This document shows, one piece after another, positions 50,813-60,267 of a stretch of DNA of 64,000 nucleotides. The position numbers and the translations under genes were made by a program. Source of the stretch: CALHVX01 sp964640725 (GTDB lineage: Bacteria > Pseudomonadota > Gammaproteobacteria > Pseudomonadales > Azotimanducaceae); the NCBI GenBank assembly GCA_964640725.1, contig CAZXIJ010000023.1, forward strand, positions 1-64,000, read 5' to 3'. The notes under the pieces are model-generated. The model was given only the letters and a program-made list of their open reading frames with translations, searched no databases and had not been told where the DNA came from. The first letter of the stretch is position 1; each line of letters opens with the position of its first letter.

Positions 50813-52411
50813 TTGCCTGCCCAGCCTTTTTTCCGCAACAGCCCGCGCCTGTACCTGGGCAGCGAGTGCGCCGCGATCGATGCGCGCGTGCAGCGTGACT
50901 TTGGTGCCAGCAGCGACACGCTGATGCAGCAGGCCGCCGCCGCGGCGTTCGCGGTGCTGCTCGAGCGCTGGCCGAAGGCGCGGCGGCTGGTGGTGTGCGC
51001 CGGCGTGGGCAACAACGCCGGCGACGGTTACCGGCTGGCGGCGCTCGCCGCTCGCGCGCAGCTCGAGGTCACCGTCATCCAGCTGGAAGGGCGCCGTCTT
51101 GTCGGCGCTGCGGGCCTGGCCCAGCAGGCGCTGCCGGCGACGGTGGCGTGCCTTGATCTTGGGACCGAAGACCTGCCCGAGGCGCCAGACGGCCCCTGGG
51201 CTGCCGCCGCCGCCGCGCTGGTCGCGGCAGATCTGGTGGTCGATGCGTTGCTCGGCATCGGCCTGGGCAGCGCGCCGCGGCCCTTGTTCGCGGCGCTCAT
51301 GGACGCCGTGAACGCCAGCGGCCTGCCGGTGCTGGCGCTCGATGTGCCTTCCGGTCTCGATGCCGATCGCGCCTGCGCGCCCGGCGTCGCCATTCGCGCC
51401 GCGGCCACGGCCACGTTTCTGGTCGACAAGCTGGCCTTGCGCACCGGTGCCGGCGCGGCGCTCGCCGGCGCGGTCAGCGTCCACACGCTGGGCATCCCGG
51501 CGCGGGCCCGTCAGGCAGCCGATGAATCTGCCGAGGCGGCGGGGTTCCCGGCGCTGCGGCTGGCCGACCTGTGTTGGCCGCCGTTGCCCGTGGACGTCTA
51601 CAAGCACCGGCTCGGACGCGTGGTGGTGGTGGGTGGCGACCTCGGCATGGGCGGCGCGGCCCTTCTCACCGCGGATGCCGCGCTGGCCAGCGGTGCCGGC
51701 ATGGTCACCCTGGTGACCCGACCGGAAAATGTGTCGGCGGCGCTCGCGCGCAACCCGGCGCTGATGGTGCTGGGCACCGATCGCTGGCCGCAGGTGGAGC
51801 AGCTGATTGCGCAGGCGGGGGTGGTGGTTTGCGGGCCCGGGCTCGGCCAGGGCGCCTGGGGCCGGATGCTCTTTGAGCGTGTGCTGCAGGCCCCCGGCCG
51901 GCGCGTGTTCGATGCCGATGCCCTGAACCTGCTGGCAGCAGCGCCGCAGGCGGTGCCCGGCGCCATCCTGACGCCGCACGGCGGCGAAGCCGCCCGGTTG
52001 CTGGGCGACGATGCCGCGCTGGTGCAGGCCGATCGCCGGGCGGCCGCGCGCGCGCTGGCCACGCGGTACCAAGGAACGGTGGTATTGAAAGGGCCAGGCT
52101 CGCTCATTGCCGGGCCCGGCGGCGCGCTCGCGGCCAGCCTTGAAGGCCAGCCCGGCATGGCCACCGCCGGCATGGGCGACGTGCTGGCTGGGCTCATTGC
52201 CGGGGTCTGGGGACCTTTGGGGGTTGGCTCTGACAGCGCAGATCTAAACAGCGCGCAACGCGCCGCCGAGGTTGCGGTCACCCTGCACGGCGGCGCGGCC
52301 GGCATGGCCGGAGCGGCGGGCCGCGTTCGGTCCCTCACGGCCACCGGGCTGCTGGGCTGGCTGCCAGCTGCGATTGAGCTTGCTGAAGCGCAGGGCGATC
52401 CCCGTGCGTGA
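50813..52411 (+). CDS. nnrD: Bifunctional NAD(P)H-hydrate repair enzyme
   Basis: Repairs hydrated NADH/NADPH. N-terminal YjeF-type epimerase domain (residues 1-230; VVCAGVGNNAGDGYRLAALA, VVDALLGIGLG, DVPSGLDADRA) and C-terminal ADP/ATP-dependent dehydratase (245-520; VVGGDLGMGGAALLTADAAL, GLGQGAW, ILTPHGGEAARLL, GMATAGMGDVLAGLIAG). 532 aa from TTG at 50813. It overlaps tsaE by 8 bases. Confidence 0.95.
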   Translation: MPAQPFFRNSPRLYLGSECAAIDARVQRDFGASSDTLMQQAAAAAFAVLLERWPKARRLVVCAGVGNNAGDGYRLAALAARAQLEVTVIQLEGRRLVGAAGLAQQALPATVACLDLGTEDLPEAPDGPWAAAAAALVAADLVVDALLGIGLGSAPRPLFAALMDAVNASGLPVLALDVPSGLDADRACAPGVAIRAAATATFLVDKLALRTGAGAALAGAVSVHTLGIPARARQAADESAEAAGFPALRLADLCWPPLPVDVYKHRLGRVVVVGGDLGMGGAALLTADAALASGAGMVTLVTRPENVSAALARNPALMVLGTDRWPQVEQLIAQAGVVVCGPGLGQGAWGRMLFERVLQAPGRRVFDADALNLLAAAPQAVPGAILTPHGGEAARLLGDDAALVQADRRAAARALATRYQGTVVLKGPGSLIAGPGGALAASLEGQPGMATAGMGDVLAGLIAGVWGPLGVGSDSADLNSAQRAAEVAVTLHGGAAGMAGAAGRVRSLTATGLLGWLPAAIELAEAQGDPRA

Positions 52412-52862
52412 CGGCTGGCAGTTTTTGTCGGACGAAGCGGCGACCCTTGCCCTCGGCGCGGCGCTCGCCAAACGCTTGCCGGAGCCCGCGGTCGTCTTTC
52501 TGCACGGTGACCTTGGCGCTGGCAAGACCACGCTGGTGCGCGGCATACTGCACGGCCGGGGCTTCAGCGGCGCGGTCAAAAGCCCGACCTACACGCTGCT
52601 GGAGCCCTACGAGATGGCCAGCGGTGCGGTGTTTCACTTCGATTTCTATCGCATTGCCGATCCCCAGGAACTGGAATTCATCGGGGTTGCAGAAGTGCTC
52701 GCAGGACCTGGACTCAAACTGATCGAGTGGCCGCAACAAGCAGCTGAACGTTTGCCCATGCCGGATGTCGAGATTCACCTGCGCGATGCGCGAACCCCTG
52801 CGGGCCAGATGGCGCGGGAAGCGCGTGTCGATTTCCGTCCTGCTCAGGCGCAGCCCCGGTGA
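52404..52862 (+). CDS. tsaE: tRNA t6A biosynthesis ATPase TsaE
   Basis: ATPase partner of TsaB/TsaD in N6-threonylcarbamoyladenosine synthesis at tRNA position 37. 152 aa from GTG at 52404. Walker A is GDLGAGKTTLVRG, Walker B LKLIEWPQ; KSPTYTLLEPYE is the family switch region. It overlaps nnrD and shares a base with the amidase ATG. Confidence 0.95.
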   Translation: MRDGWQFLSDEAATLALGAALAKRLPEPAVVFLHGDLGAGKTTLVRGILHGRGFSGAVKSPTYTLLEPYEMASGAVFHFDFYRIADPQELEFIGVAEVLAGPGLKLIEWPQQAAERLPMPDVEIHLRDARTPAGQMAREARVDFRPAQAQPR

Positions 52863-54289
52863 TGGCGCTGCGGTTCATGCTTGCGGCGCTGCTGGGTTGC
52901 CTGGCCCTGTCGGCCGCGCACGCGACAACGCTCGTGGGCGTGCGGGTCAATGAGGCCCCCGGCTACACCCGCGTTGTGCTCGACCTGACCGGCAAAGTCA
53001 CCGGCACCCTGTCGACCCTTAAAGCGCCCGACCGGGTGTTCCTGGATCTGGCCGGGCTGCGGCTGGCCGACAGCTTTCGCAACACCCTGCCGGCCGGCCT
53101 GCAGCGCCTGCGCGGGCTGCGGGTGGCGCCCCGGGAAGGCGGCCAGCGGCTGGTGCTGGATCTGAATCGGCCCATGTACCCAAACACCTTTGCCCTTGGC
53201 CCCTCCAGCTCCGCCGGCCATCGACTGGTCATCGATCTGTACGAGCGCGTCGAGCGTCTGCCGGCCAATGCCAACAGCGGCCCGGTGGTGCTGGTGACAC
53301 CGAGCGCCAGCGGCCAGGCCAGCCCGGGACAGGTTGCTGCGAGCTCGCCAGCACCGTCCCGGCCCGCGCCCCGGCCTGTGCCCAAACCCGCCCCCAAACC
53401 GCTACCGCTACGCGACGTGCTGGTCGCCGTGGATCCCGGCCACGGCGGCAAGGACCCCGGGGCCATCAGCAAGAACCGCAAGATTCGCGAGAAGGACGTC
53501 ACCCTGGCCATTGCCCGGCGTCTGGTGGCAACGCTCAAGGCGCAGCCAGGCTTCGATGCCATGCTCATTCGGGACCGGGACGAGCAGGTTGGCCTGCGCC
53601 AGCGGGTGCGCATCGCTCGGGCGCGCCGCGCAGATCTGTTCGTGTCCGTGCACGCCGACGCGTTCCACGACCGCAGCGTCAACGGCGCGTCCGTCTACAT
53701 GCTGTCGGCAGACGGCGCCACCAGCGAGATGGCCCGCTGGCTCGAGCAGAAAGAAAAAGAGTCGGACCTGATCGGCGGTGCCGGCGACGTGGTGCTGAAC
53801 GGCAAAGACAAGGTGCTCACGACCGTGCTGCTCGACATGTCCACCCAGGGCACCCGCTCCGGCAGCTTCAAGGCCGGGGTCGAGGTGCTGCGCGAGCTCG
53901 GCAGCTTCGCGACCCTGCACAAAAACCATCTGGGCAAGGCTGCCTTTATCGTGCTGAAGGCCCCGGACGTGCCCTCGATCCTGGTGGAGACCGGCTATAT
54001 CTCCAACCCCGCAGAGGCCCGCAAGCTGGCCAGCGCCCGGTACCAGAAGAAACTTTCCGACGCGATCGCCCGGGGCGTGACCCGCTATCTGCGCGAAGCG
54101 GCGCCGCCGGGCACGCTGCTCGCATCGCAGCAGCCGCCGCCGAGCAAGCGCCACAAGATTCAGCGCGGCGAGACCCTGTCGGGCCTGGCGGTGCGCTACG
54201 GCATCGCCGCCGGCCGGATTCGCGAGGCCAACGGCCTGCGCAGCGACTCGATCCGGATCGGGCAGCTGCTGATCATCCCGGCCGGCTGA
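52862..54289 (+). CDS. N-acetylmuramoyl-L-alanine amidase with AMIN and LysM domains
   Basis: Periplasmic amidase of the AmiB/AmiC type that splits septal peptidoglycan during cell separation. 475 aa: signal peptide (1-21, FMLAALLGCLALSAAHA), AMIN domain (25-130) for septal targeting, Pro-rich linker (155-180), Amidase_3 (185-410) with zinc ligands H in DPGHGGKDPGA, E in KIREKDVTLA, H in FVSVHADAF and E in ILVETGYISN, and a C-terminal LysM (432-475, IQRGETLSGLAVRYGI). LysM favours AmiB. Overlaps tsaE and mutL by one base each. Confidence 0.93.
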   Translation: MALRFMLAALLGCLALSAAHATTLVGVRVNEAPGYTRVVLDLTGKVTGTLSTLKAPDRVFLDLAGLRLADSFRNTLPAGLQRLRGLRVAPREGGQRLVLDLNRPMYPNTFALGPSSSAGHRLVIDLYERVERLPANANSGPVVLVTPSASGQASPGQVAASSPAPSRPAPRPVPKPAPKPLPLRDVLVAVDPGHGGKDPGAISKNRKIREKDVTLAIARRLVATLKAQPGFDAMLIRDRDEQVGLRQRVRIARARRADLFVSVHADAFHDRSVNGASVYMLSADGATSEMARWLEQKEKESDLIGGAGDVVLNGKDKVLTTVLLDMSTQGTRSGSFKAGVEVLRELGSFATLHKNHLGKAAFIVLKAPDVPSILVETGYISNPAEARKLASARYQKKLSDAIARGVTRYLREAAPPGTLLASQQPPPSKRHKIQRGETLSGLAVRYGIAAGRIREANGLRSDSIRIGQLLIIPAG

Positions 54290-56178
54290 TGGCTGCCGAA
54301 GGGGTCTCGCGCCGCCCGATCGGGCGCCTGAGCGCCGTGGTGGCGAACCAGATCGCCGCCGGCGAGGTGGTGGAGCGGCCGGCTTCGATCGTCAAAGAGC
54401 TGGTTGAAAATGCCATCGATGCCGGCGCCACCCTGGTTTCGGTCACCATCGACGGCGGCGGCCTCAAGCGCATTCAGGTCACCGATGACGGGCACGGTAT
54501 TCCCGCGGCGGAGCTGCCGCTGGCGCTGGCCCGCCACGCCACCAGCAAGATCGAGCAGACCGCCGACCTGGACGGTATCGCCTCCCTTGGGTTTCGCGGT
54601 GAGGCGCTGGCGTCCGTGGCTTCCGTTTCGGCGCTGACGATCACGTCCCGGACCGCGGATGCGTCCGCAGCCCAGGAACTGCGGGTGCGCGGCGGTGAGC
54701 TGCTGGGGGATGGACCGGCGGCGCATCCCGTGGGCACCACGGTCACCGTCAGCGATCTGTTCTTCAACACGCCCGCCCGGCGCAAGTTCCTCAAGACCGA
54801 GCGCACCGAGCAGGGCCAGATCGACCAGGTGGTGCGGCGGCAGGCGCTCGCGCACCCGGAGATCGCCTTCGAGCTAAAGGTCAATGGCCGGGTTAACCTT
54901 CGCCTGCCGGCCAACGCGACCCCCGAGCGGCTGTCCCGGCTGCTGACCAGCGGTTTCGCCGAGCAGGCCATCGTCATCGACGAGCAGCGCGACGACACGG
55001 CCGCGGGCCGGCTGCGCCTGCATGGCTGGGTGGCCCGGCCCACGCATTCCCGGTCCCAGGCCGATCAGCAGTACTTCTTTGTGAACGGTCGGGTGATCCG
55101 GGACAAGCTGGTCGCTCACGCGATCCGCCAGGCCTATCGCGACGTGCTCTTTGGCGGTCGGCATCCGGTCTTTGTGCTGTACCTGGAGATCGATCCCGCC
55201 GCGGTGGACGTGAACGTGCACCCGACCAAGCACGAGGTCCGCTTTCGCGACGCGCGCACCGTGCACGATTTCATCTTCGGCATGCTGCACCGGGTGCTGC
55301 GCGATCAGCGGCCGGCGGACCATGGCTCGGTCGCCACCATGGTGCCGGCCAGCCGCGCCGGCGCGTCCCTGCAGACGCAGCCCGGGCTCGGGCTGCCTGC
55401 CGCCAGCGCGCCGGGGCCCGCCCCCTACCGCAGCGCCGCCGAGGCTTTTGCGGCTGGCGCCGCGGAGCCTGTTACCGCTGCAGCCACCGGGGCCCTTGCG
55501 GCCACGCCCATGGTCGCCGATGGCCCGCGCCTCGACGCCCTCCTGTCAGCCGCCGCGCCAGCCTCCGAGGTGCCACCGGCGCCTGTCGGACAGGCCCCGC
55601 CGCTGGGCTATGCCCTGGGGCAGCTGCACGGTATCTACATCCTGGCGCAGAACGATCAGGGGCTGGTGATCGTCGACATGCACGCGGCCCACGAGCGCGT
55701 CGTGTACGAGCAGATGAAGACCCAGCTGGCTGCTACGGGTATCGCCCGGCAACGGTTGCTGGTGCCCGAAGCCCTGGATGTTACCGAGGCCGAGGCGGAT
55801 GCCGTGGAGCGTCACGGAGCCGCCTTGCCGGATCTCGGGCTGGTGCTGGAACGCACCGGCGTGCAGGCCGTGACCGTGCGCGAGGTGCCCGCCGCCCTGG
55901 CTGGCGGCGATGCTGTGGCCCTGGCCCGCGACCTGCTCGCGGACCTTGCGACCCTGGGCGATGCGCGCCGCCTGACCCATGCCCAGCACGATCTGCTGGC
56001 CAGCATGGCCTGCCACGGGTCCGTGCGGGCTCATCGCGCGCTCACCGTTGCCGAGATGAACGCGCTGCTCCGGCAGATGGAGGTGACCGAGAACGCTGGC
56101 CAGTGCAATCACGGCCGGCCGACTTTCGTGGTCTACGACATGAAGGCGCTCGACGGCGCATTCCTGCGCGGGCAGTAG
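54289..56178 (+). CDS. mutL: DNA mismatch repair protein MutL, endonuclease type
   Basis: 629 aa. N-terminal GHKL ATPase (IAAGEVVERPASIVKELVEN, DDGHGI, LGFRGEAL), a low-complexity Ala/Pro linker (about 350-425), and a C-terminal dimerisation domain. The C-terminus carries DMHAAHERVVYE, a form of the DQHA(x)2E(x)4E metal-binding motif, plus ACHGSVRA and GQCNHGRPT. This endonuclease type belongs to organisms that lack MutH. ATG shares a base with the amidase stop. Confidence 0.95.
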   Translation: MAAEGVSRRPIGRLSAVVANQIAAGEVVERPASIVKELVENAIDAGATLVSVTIDGGGLKRIQVTDDGHGIPAAELPLALARHATSKIEQTADLDGIASLGFRGEALASVASVSALTITSRTADASAAQELRVRGGELLGDGPAAHPVGTTVTVSDLFFNTPARRKFLKTERTEQGQIDQVVRRQALAHPEIAFELKVNGRVNLRLPANATPERLSRLLTSGFAEQAIVIDEQRDDTAAGRLRLHGWVARPTHSRSQADQQYFFVNGRVIRDKLVAHAIRQAYRDVLFGGRHPVFVLYLEIDPAAVDVNVHPTKHEVRFRDARTVHDFIFGMLHRVLRDQRPADHGSVATMVPASRAGASLQTQPGLGLPAASAPGPAPYRSAAEAFAAGAAEPVTAAATGALAATPMVADGPRLDALLSAAAPASEVPPAPVGQAPPLGYALGQLHGIYILAQNDQGLVIVDMHAAHERVVYEQMKTQLAATGIARQRLLVPEALDVTEAEADAVERHGAALPDLGLVLERTGVQAVTVREVPAALAGGDAVALARDLLADLATLGDARRLTHAQHDLLASMACHGSVRAHRALTVAEMNALLRQMEVTENAGQCNHGRPTFVVYDMKALDGAFLRGQ

Positions 56179-56180
56179 CT

Positions 56181-57239
56181 GTGACCGAGGCCCAGCTGCC
56201 GCCGGTGCTGCTGTTGATGGGGCCGACTGGCTGCGGCAAGACGGCGCTGGCCATGGCCCTGGCGGACCGGTTGCCCGTTCACCTGATCAGCATGGACTCG
56301 GCTCAGGTGTATCGGGGATTGGACGTGGGCAGTGCCAAGCCGGACGCCGCGACCCTGGCCCGCTACCCGCATGCCCTGATCGACTGCTGTGACCCGGCCG
56401 ACCCCTATTCAGCGGCGCGCTTTGTGGCCGATGCGGACGGTGAGGTGCGGCGCGCGCTGGCGGCGGGCCGGCTACCGGTGCTGGTCGGCGGCACGATGCT
56501 TTACGCCCGGGCCTTCCGCGACGGCCTGGACGCCTTGCCAGAGGCCCAACCGGACGTTCGGGCGGCCATTGAGGCGCGCGCTGTAGCGGAAGGCTGGCCG
56601 GCACTGCATGCAGAGCTCGCCGAGCGTGACCCGAGCGCCGCCGCGGGCATCCACCCCAACAACATCCAGCGCCTGCAGCGGGCGCTGGAGGTGCTTGCGG
56701 TGACCGGCAAGCCGCTCTCCGAGCACTGGGCCGACGGCCAGGCGGTGCCGGCCGCACAGCGCCTGGGCGTGTCCCTGGTGCAGGCTGCGCTGGTGCCGGA
56801 AGACCGGGCGCTGCTGCATCGGGCACTGGCTGCGCGCTTTGAAACCATGCTGCAGGCCGGCCTGATTGACGAGGTGGCCCGGCTGCGCGCGCGCGGCGAC
56901 CTCGCGCCCTCCTTACCGGCGATCCGGGCGGTCGGCTACCGGCAGACCTGGGCCCTGCTGGCTGGGGACATCGACCGCGCGCAGCTGCTCGAGCAGGGGG
57001 CAGCGGCGACCCGGCAACTGGCGAAGCGGCAGCTGACCTGGCTGCGCGGCTGGCCGGATTTGCTGACCTTGCCAGCCGATGCGCTGCTCGCCGCGACCTC
57101 TGATTTGGCCCGGCAGCAGGCCCTTGAGCGCGCGATCCAGGACCTGCTGGCGGTGCTGGGTCCGCGTCTTGCAAAGCATGGGGTGGCTGGCCATAGTGAA
57201 ATCCGCGCCAGGCCCGGCCCTGATGCGGTTGAGCAATAA
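56181..57239 (+). CDS. miaA: tRNA dimethylallyltransferase
   Basis: Adds the isopentenyl group to A37 of tRNAs reading UNN codons. 352 aa from GTG at 56181, two bases after mutL. P-loop GPTGCGKTALA, SMDSAQVYRGLDVGSAKP, LVGGTMLYARAF, and GYRQTWALLAG with TRQLAKRQLTWLR are family blocks. The C-terminal 45 residues are slightly longer than usual. Confidence 0.95.
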   Translation: MTEAQLPPVLLLMGPTGCGKTALAMALADRLPVHLISMDSAQVYRGLDVGSAKPDAATLARYPHALIDCCDPADPYSAARFVADADGEVRRALAAGRLPVLVGGTMLYARAFRDGLDALPEAQPDVRAAIEARAVAEGWPALHAELAERDPSAAAGIHPNNIQRLQRALEVLAVTGKPLSEHWADGQAVPAAQRLGVSLVQAALVPEDRALLHRALAARFETMLQAGLIDEVARLRARGDLAPSLPAIRAVGYRQTWALLAGDIDRAQLLEQGAAATRQLAKRQLTWLRGWPDLLTLPADALLAATSDLARQQALERAIQDLLAVLGPRLAKHGVAGHSEIRARPGPDAVEQ

Positions 57240-57261
57240 CAAGTATAAGTAGCAACACGGG

Positions 57262-57301
57262 CGCAGGCCGCGCCGCCGGGGACCAAACGACCAGGCCTGC
57301 G
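57262..57301 (+). promoter_or_regulatory. Long-range hairpin in the hfq 5' leader
   Basis: CGCAGGCC and GGCCTGCG pair perfectly (8 bases) around a 24-base loop, ending 8 bases before the Shine-Dalgarno AGGAGGA (57310-57316) of hfq. It could be a leader structure or an attenuating element. hfq is often autoregulated at its leader in other bacteria. No U-tract, so not an obvious terminator. Confidence 0.35.
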
Positions 57302-57319
57302 ACACCTTAGGAGGAGACC

Positions 57320-57571
57320 ATGTCCAAGGGGCATTCGTTGCAGGACCCATACCTGAACGCGCTGCGCAAAGAGCGGATCCCGGTATCCATCTACCTGGTC
57401 AACGGCATCAAGCTGCAGGGCCAGATCGAGTCCTTCGACCAGTTTGTCGTGCTGCTGCGCAACTCCGTGAGCCAGATGGTCTACAAGCACGCCATTTCGA
57501 CCGTGGTGCCCTCCAAGCCGGTGAAAATGAGCACCGGTGCCCCCACATCAGAGGAATCGGCGGACGCCTGA
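57320..57571 (+). CDS. hfq: RNA chaperone Hfq
   Basis: Hexameric Sm-like protein that pairs sRNAs with mRNAs. 83 aa: Sm1 (VSIYLVNGIKLQGQIESFDQFVVLL), Sm2 (YKHAISTVVPSK) and a short C-terminal tail. The proximal-face residues (QDPYLN, YKHA) are intact. It has the strongest ribosome binding site of the cluster (AGGAGGA). Between miaA and hflX as in most gammaproteobacteria. Confidence 0.98.
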   Translation: MSKGHSLQDPYLNALRKERIPVSIYLVNGIKLQGQIESFDQFVVLLRNSVSQMVYKHAISTVVPSKPVKMSTGAPTSEESADA

Positions 57572-57605
57572 CCGGCGCTGCCATCGGCAAACACGCGGGA
57601 CCCTA

Positions 57606-59060
57606 TTGTTTTTTGAACGACCGGAGCTCGGCCGCCAGGCGGTCCTGCTGCACATCCACTTCGACAGCCCGCGCAGCGACGGCGATGGCCGGGCCCTGTC
57701 TTCTGCCCCGCACCCGCAGGAAACGCGTGAGCTGGCGGAGGGCGCCGGCATGGACGTGGTGGCCATCGTCGAGGGCCGGCGGCGCACGCCGCATCCGCGC
57801 CAGTTTGTCGGCAGCGGCAAGCTCGACGAGCTCAAGCAGGTCATGCGCCACGAACAGGCCGACCTGCTGCTCCTCAACCACGACATCGCCCCCAACCAGC
57901 AGCGCAACCTCGAGCAGGCCCTTAATGCCCGGGTCATGCCGCGCACAGAGTTGATCCTGCATATCTTTGCCGATCGGGCGCGCAGCCACGAAGGCCAGAT
58001 GCAGGTGGAGCTGGCGCAGCTGCGGCATGCCCAGAGCCGCCTGGTGCGCGGCTGGACGCACCTGGACCGGCAGAAGGGCGGCATCGGCCTGCGCGGCGCT
58101 GGCGAGACGCAGATCGAGCTGGACCAGCGGATGCTCGGCGAGCGCATCAAGATCACCAGCGCCAAACTCGAAACGGTGGCCGCCCGGCGTGCCCGCAGCC
58201 GCAAGCGGCGAACGCGGCAGCGCGCCCTGTCGGTGGCCCTCGTGGGCTACACGAACGCGGGCAAATCGACGTTGTTCAATGCCCTCACCACGGCCGAGGT
58301 GCTGGCCGAAGACCGGCTCTTCGCGACCCTGGACCCGACGCTGCGGCGGTTGCCGCTGCCCGGGCTCGGCGATGTGGTGCTCAGCGATACCGTCGGCTTT
58401 ATCAGCCACCTGCCCCACGCGCTGGTCAATGCGTTCCACAGCACCCTCGAAGAGGCGGTGCACGCCGACCTGCTGCTGCACGTGGTCGATGCGGCCGCCG
58501 ACGACATGCTCGAGCAGATCATGGAAGTGAACGCGGTGCTGGCCAACATTGGCGCCGGCGACGTGCCGCGGCTGCTGGTGCTGAACAAGATTGACACCGC
58601 GCTGTCGAAAGAAGAGAGCGCTGCCGGTGAGCCCGGCGAGGCCTTTCGGGACCGGCTGCTGCTGCTCGACAGCGCGGCCAGCGCGGTGCCCGACGACCTT
58701 TCAGCACCGGCACCCGAAGGGGGCGAACAGCCGCCCCTGGGCAGCCTGGCCCCCGAGGTGCAGCGCTGTGCCGTAAGCGCCGTGACCGGGGCCGGCCTTG
58801 ACGCCCTGCGCACGGCCATCACCGCAGAGTTGTCGGCCGGCGCGAGCGCTGCGCAGGTAGAATTGCACCCGGGAGATGGCAAAACCCGGGCCTGGCTGTA
58901 CCGGCAGGGCGCGGTAGTCGCCGAGACCATCAGCCCGGATGGTAAACTGCTGCTGGACCTCAAGGCGGACGACGCCTTGCTCGAAGCCCTTGCTCGCCGC
59001 TCAGACCTCGTGTTGCGCGCCGTAGAGGGCGACCCTAGAATCGCGGCCCTTCCTAATTAG
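57606..59060 (+). CDS. hflX: Ribosome-associated GTPase HflX
   Basis: GTPase that splits stalled ribosomes. TTG at 57606 gives MFFERPELGRQAVLLHIHF, the family start; 484 aa, longer than E. coli (426). N-terminal domain with PHPRQFVGSGKLDEL, the linker helices GWTHLDRQKGGIGLRGAGETQIE (58050-58118), G1 GYTNAGKST, G3 DTVGFI, G4 NKID, G5 SAVTG. A charged insert of about 45 residues (58606-58746) lies between G4 and G5 and is absent from E. coli HflX. Follows hfq by 34 bases. Confidence 0.94.
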   Translation: MFFERPELGRQAVLLHIHFDSPRSDGDGRALSSAPHPQETRELAEGAGMDVVAIVEGRRRTPHPRQFVGSGKLDELKQVMRHEQADLLLLNHDIAPNQQRNLEQALNARVMPRTELILHIFADRARSHEGQMQVELAQLRHAQSRLVRGWTHLDRQKGGIGLRGAGETQIELDQRMLGERIKITSAKLETVAARRARSRKRRTRQRALSVALVGYTNAGKSTLFNALTTAEVLAEDRLFATLDPTLRRLPLPGLGDVVLSDTVGFISHLPHALVNAFHSTLEEAVHADLLLHVVDAAADDMLEQIMEVNAVLANIGAGDVPRLLVLNKIDTALSKEESAAGEPGEAFRDRLLLLDSAASAVPDDLSAPAPEGGEQPPLGSLAPEVQRCAVSAVTGAGLDALRTAITAELSAGASAAQVELHPGDGKTRAWLYRQGAVVAETISPDGKLLLDLKADDALLEALARRSDLVLRAVEGDPRIAALPN

Positions 59061-59119
59061 GGCCGGCGCGGGATCAGCGCGCTGCAGGTGCAGCGGCCCC
59101 GCCACAATGGAGCATATGA

Positions 59120-60256
59120 ATGGCTTGGAATGAGCCAGGCGGCAACGACAAAGATCCCTGGGGCAACCGGGGCGATCAGGGCCCGCCCGATCTGGACGAG
59201 GCGTTCCGCAAGCTGCAGAACCAGCTGTCCGGAATCTTTGGCGGTGGTGGCGGCGGCAATGCCAGCGGCGGTGGCGGGATCACCGCGGGCGCCCTGGGGG
59301 GCCTGCTGCTGCTTGCGGGTATCGCTTACGGCGTGTTTGGCCTGTACACGATCGACGAACAGGAGCGCGGCGTGGTGTTCCGCTTCGGCCAGGCCCAGGA
59401 AAATGTCGTGCTGCCCGGCCTGCACTGGAACCCGCCCATCGTTGACCGGGTCGAGAAGGTCAACGTTACCCGGGTCAACAGCCACACCCACCAGGCTCTG
59501 ATGCTGACCGAGGACGAGAACATCGTCGACGTGAAGCTCACGGTGCAGTACGTGGTCAACGATCCGGTCGACTATCTGGTCAACGTTCGCGACCCCGAGC
59601 GCAGCCTCGACCACGCGACCGAGAGCGCGCTGCGCCATGTGGTCGGCAGCAGCGAGATGGACGCTGTCATTACCGACGGCCGGGCCAGCATCGGTGTCGA
59701 AGTGCAGGAACGGCTGCAGACCTATCTGGATCGCTACACCACCGGTTACCGGGTCAGCAAGGTCAACATCGACGAGAGCGCGCCGCCGCAGCAGGTGCAG
59801 GAAGCGTTCAACGATGTGCAGAAGGCCAAGGAAGACGAGCAGCGTTTCAAGAACGACGCCAACGCCTACGCCGAGCGGGTGATTCCCGAGGCCCGGGGCG
59901 ACGCGCAAAAACAGATCGAAGAGGCCGGCGCCTATCGTGACCAGGTCATTGCGCGCGCTGAAGGTGAAGCCGATCGCTTTACCAAACTGCTGACGGAATA
60001 CACCCAGGCCAAACGCGTGACCCGTGACCGCCTGCACATCGACGCCATGGAGCGCGTCCTGTCGCAAAGCTCCAAGGTGCTGATCGATGTCGAGGGCGGC
60101 AATAACATGCTCTACCTGCCGCTGGATCGCATGACCCAGAGCCGCAGCCTCGAGGCCGAAGGCCTCAATCCGGAGTCGGTGCGCAGCATTGTCGACGCCA
60201 CCGTCCGTGACCTGAGCGAGCGAGCGGCCAGCAACCGCCGCCGCGATACGCGCTAG
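59120..60256 (+). CDS. hflK: FtsH modulator HflK
   Basis: 378 aa, type II membrane protein; forms the HflKC cage that regulates the FtsH protease. Gly-rich N-terminus (residues 1-57, with GGGGGGNASGGGG), one TM helix (59-79, AGALGGLLLLAGIAYGVFGLY), then the SPFH/band 7 domain (QERGVVFRFGQAQENVVLPGLHW) and a helical coiled coil (EDEQRFKNDANAYAERVIPEARGD, positions 59834-59905). It precedes hflC by 11 bases. Confidence 0.95.
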   Translation: MAWNEPGGNDKDPWGNRGDQGPPDLDEAFRKLQNQLSGIFGGGGGGNASGGGGITAGALGGLLLLAGIAYGVFGLYTIDEQERGVVFRFGQAQENVVLPGLHWNPPIVDRVEKVNVTRVNSHTHQALMLTEDENIVDVKLTVQYVVNDPVDYLVNVRDPERSLDHATESALRHVVGSSEMDAVITDGRASIGVEVQERLQTYLDRYTTGYRVSKVNIDESAPPQQVQEAFNDVQKAKEDEQRFKNDANAYAERVIPEARGDAQKQIEEAGAYRDQVIARAEGEADRFTKLLTEYTQAKRVTRDRLHIDAMERVLSQSSKVLIDVEGGNNMLYLPLDRMTQSRSLEAEGLNPESVRSIVDATVRDLSERAASNRRRDTR

Positions 60257-60267
60257 GAGAACCCCGC

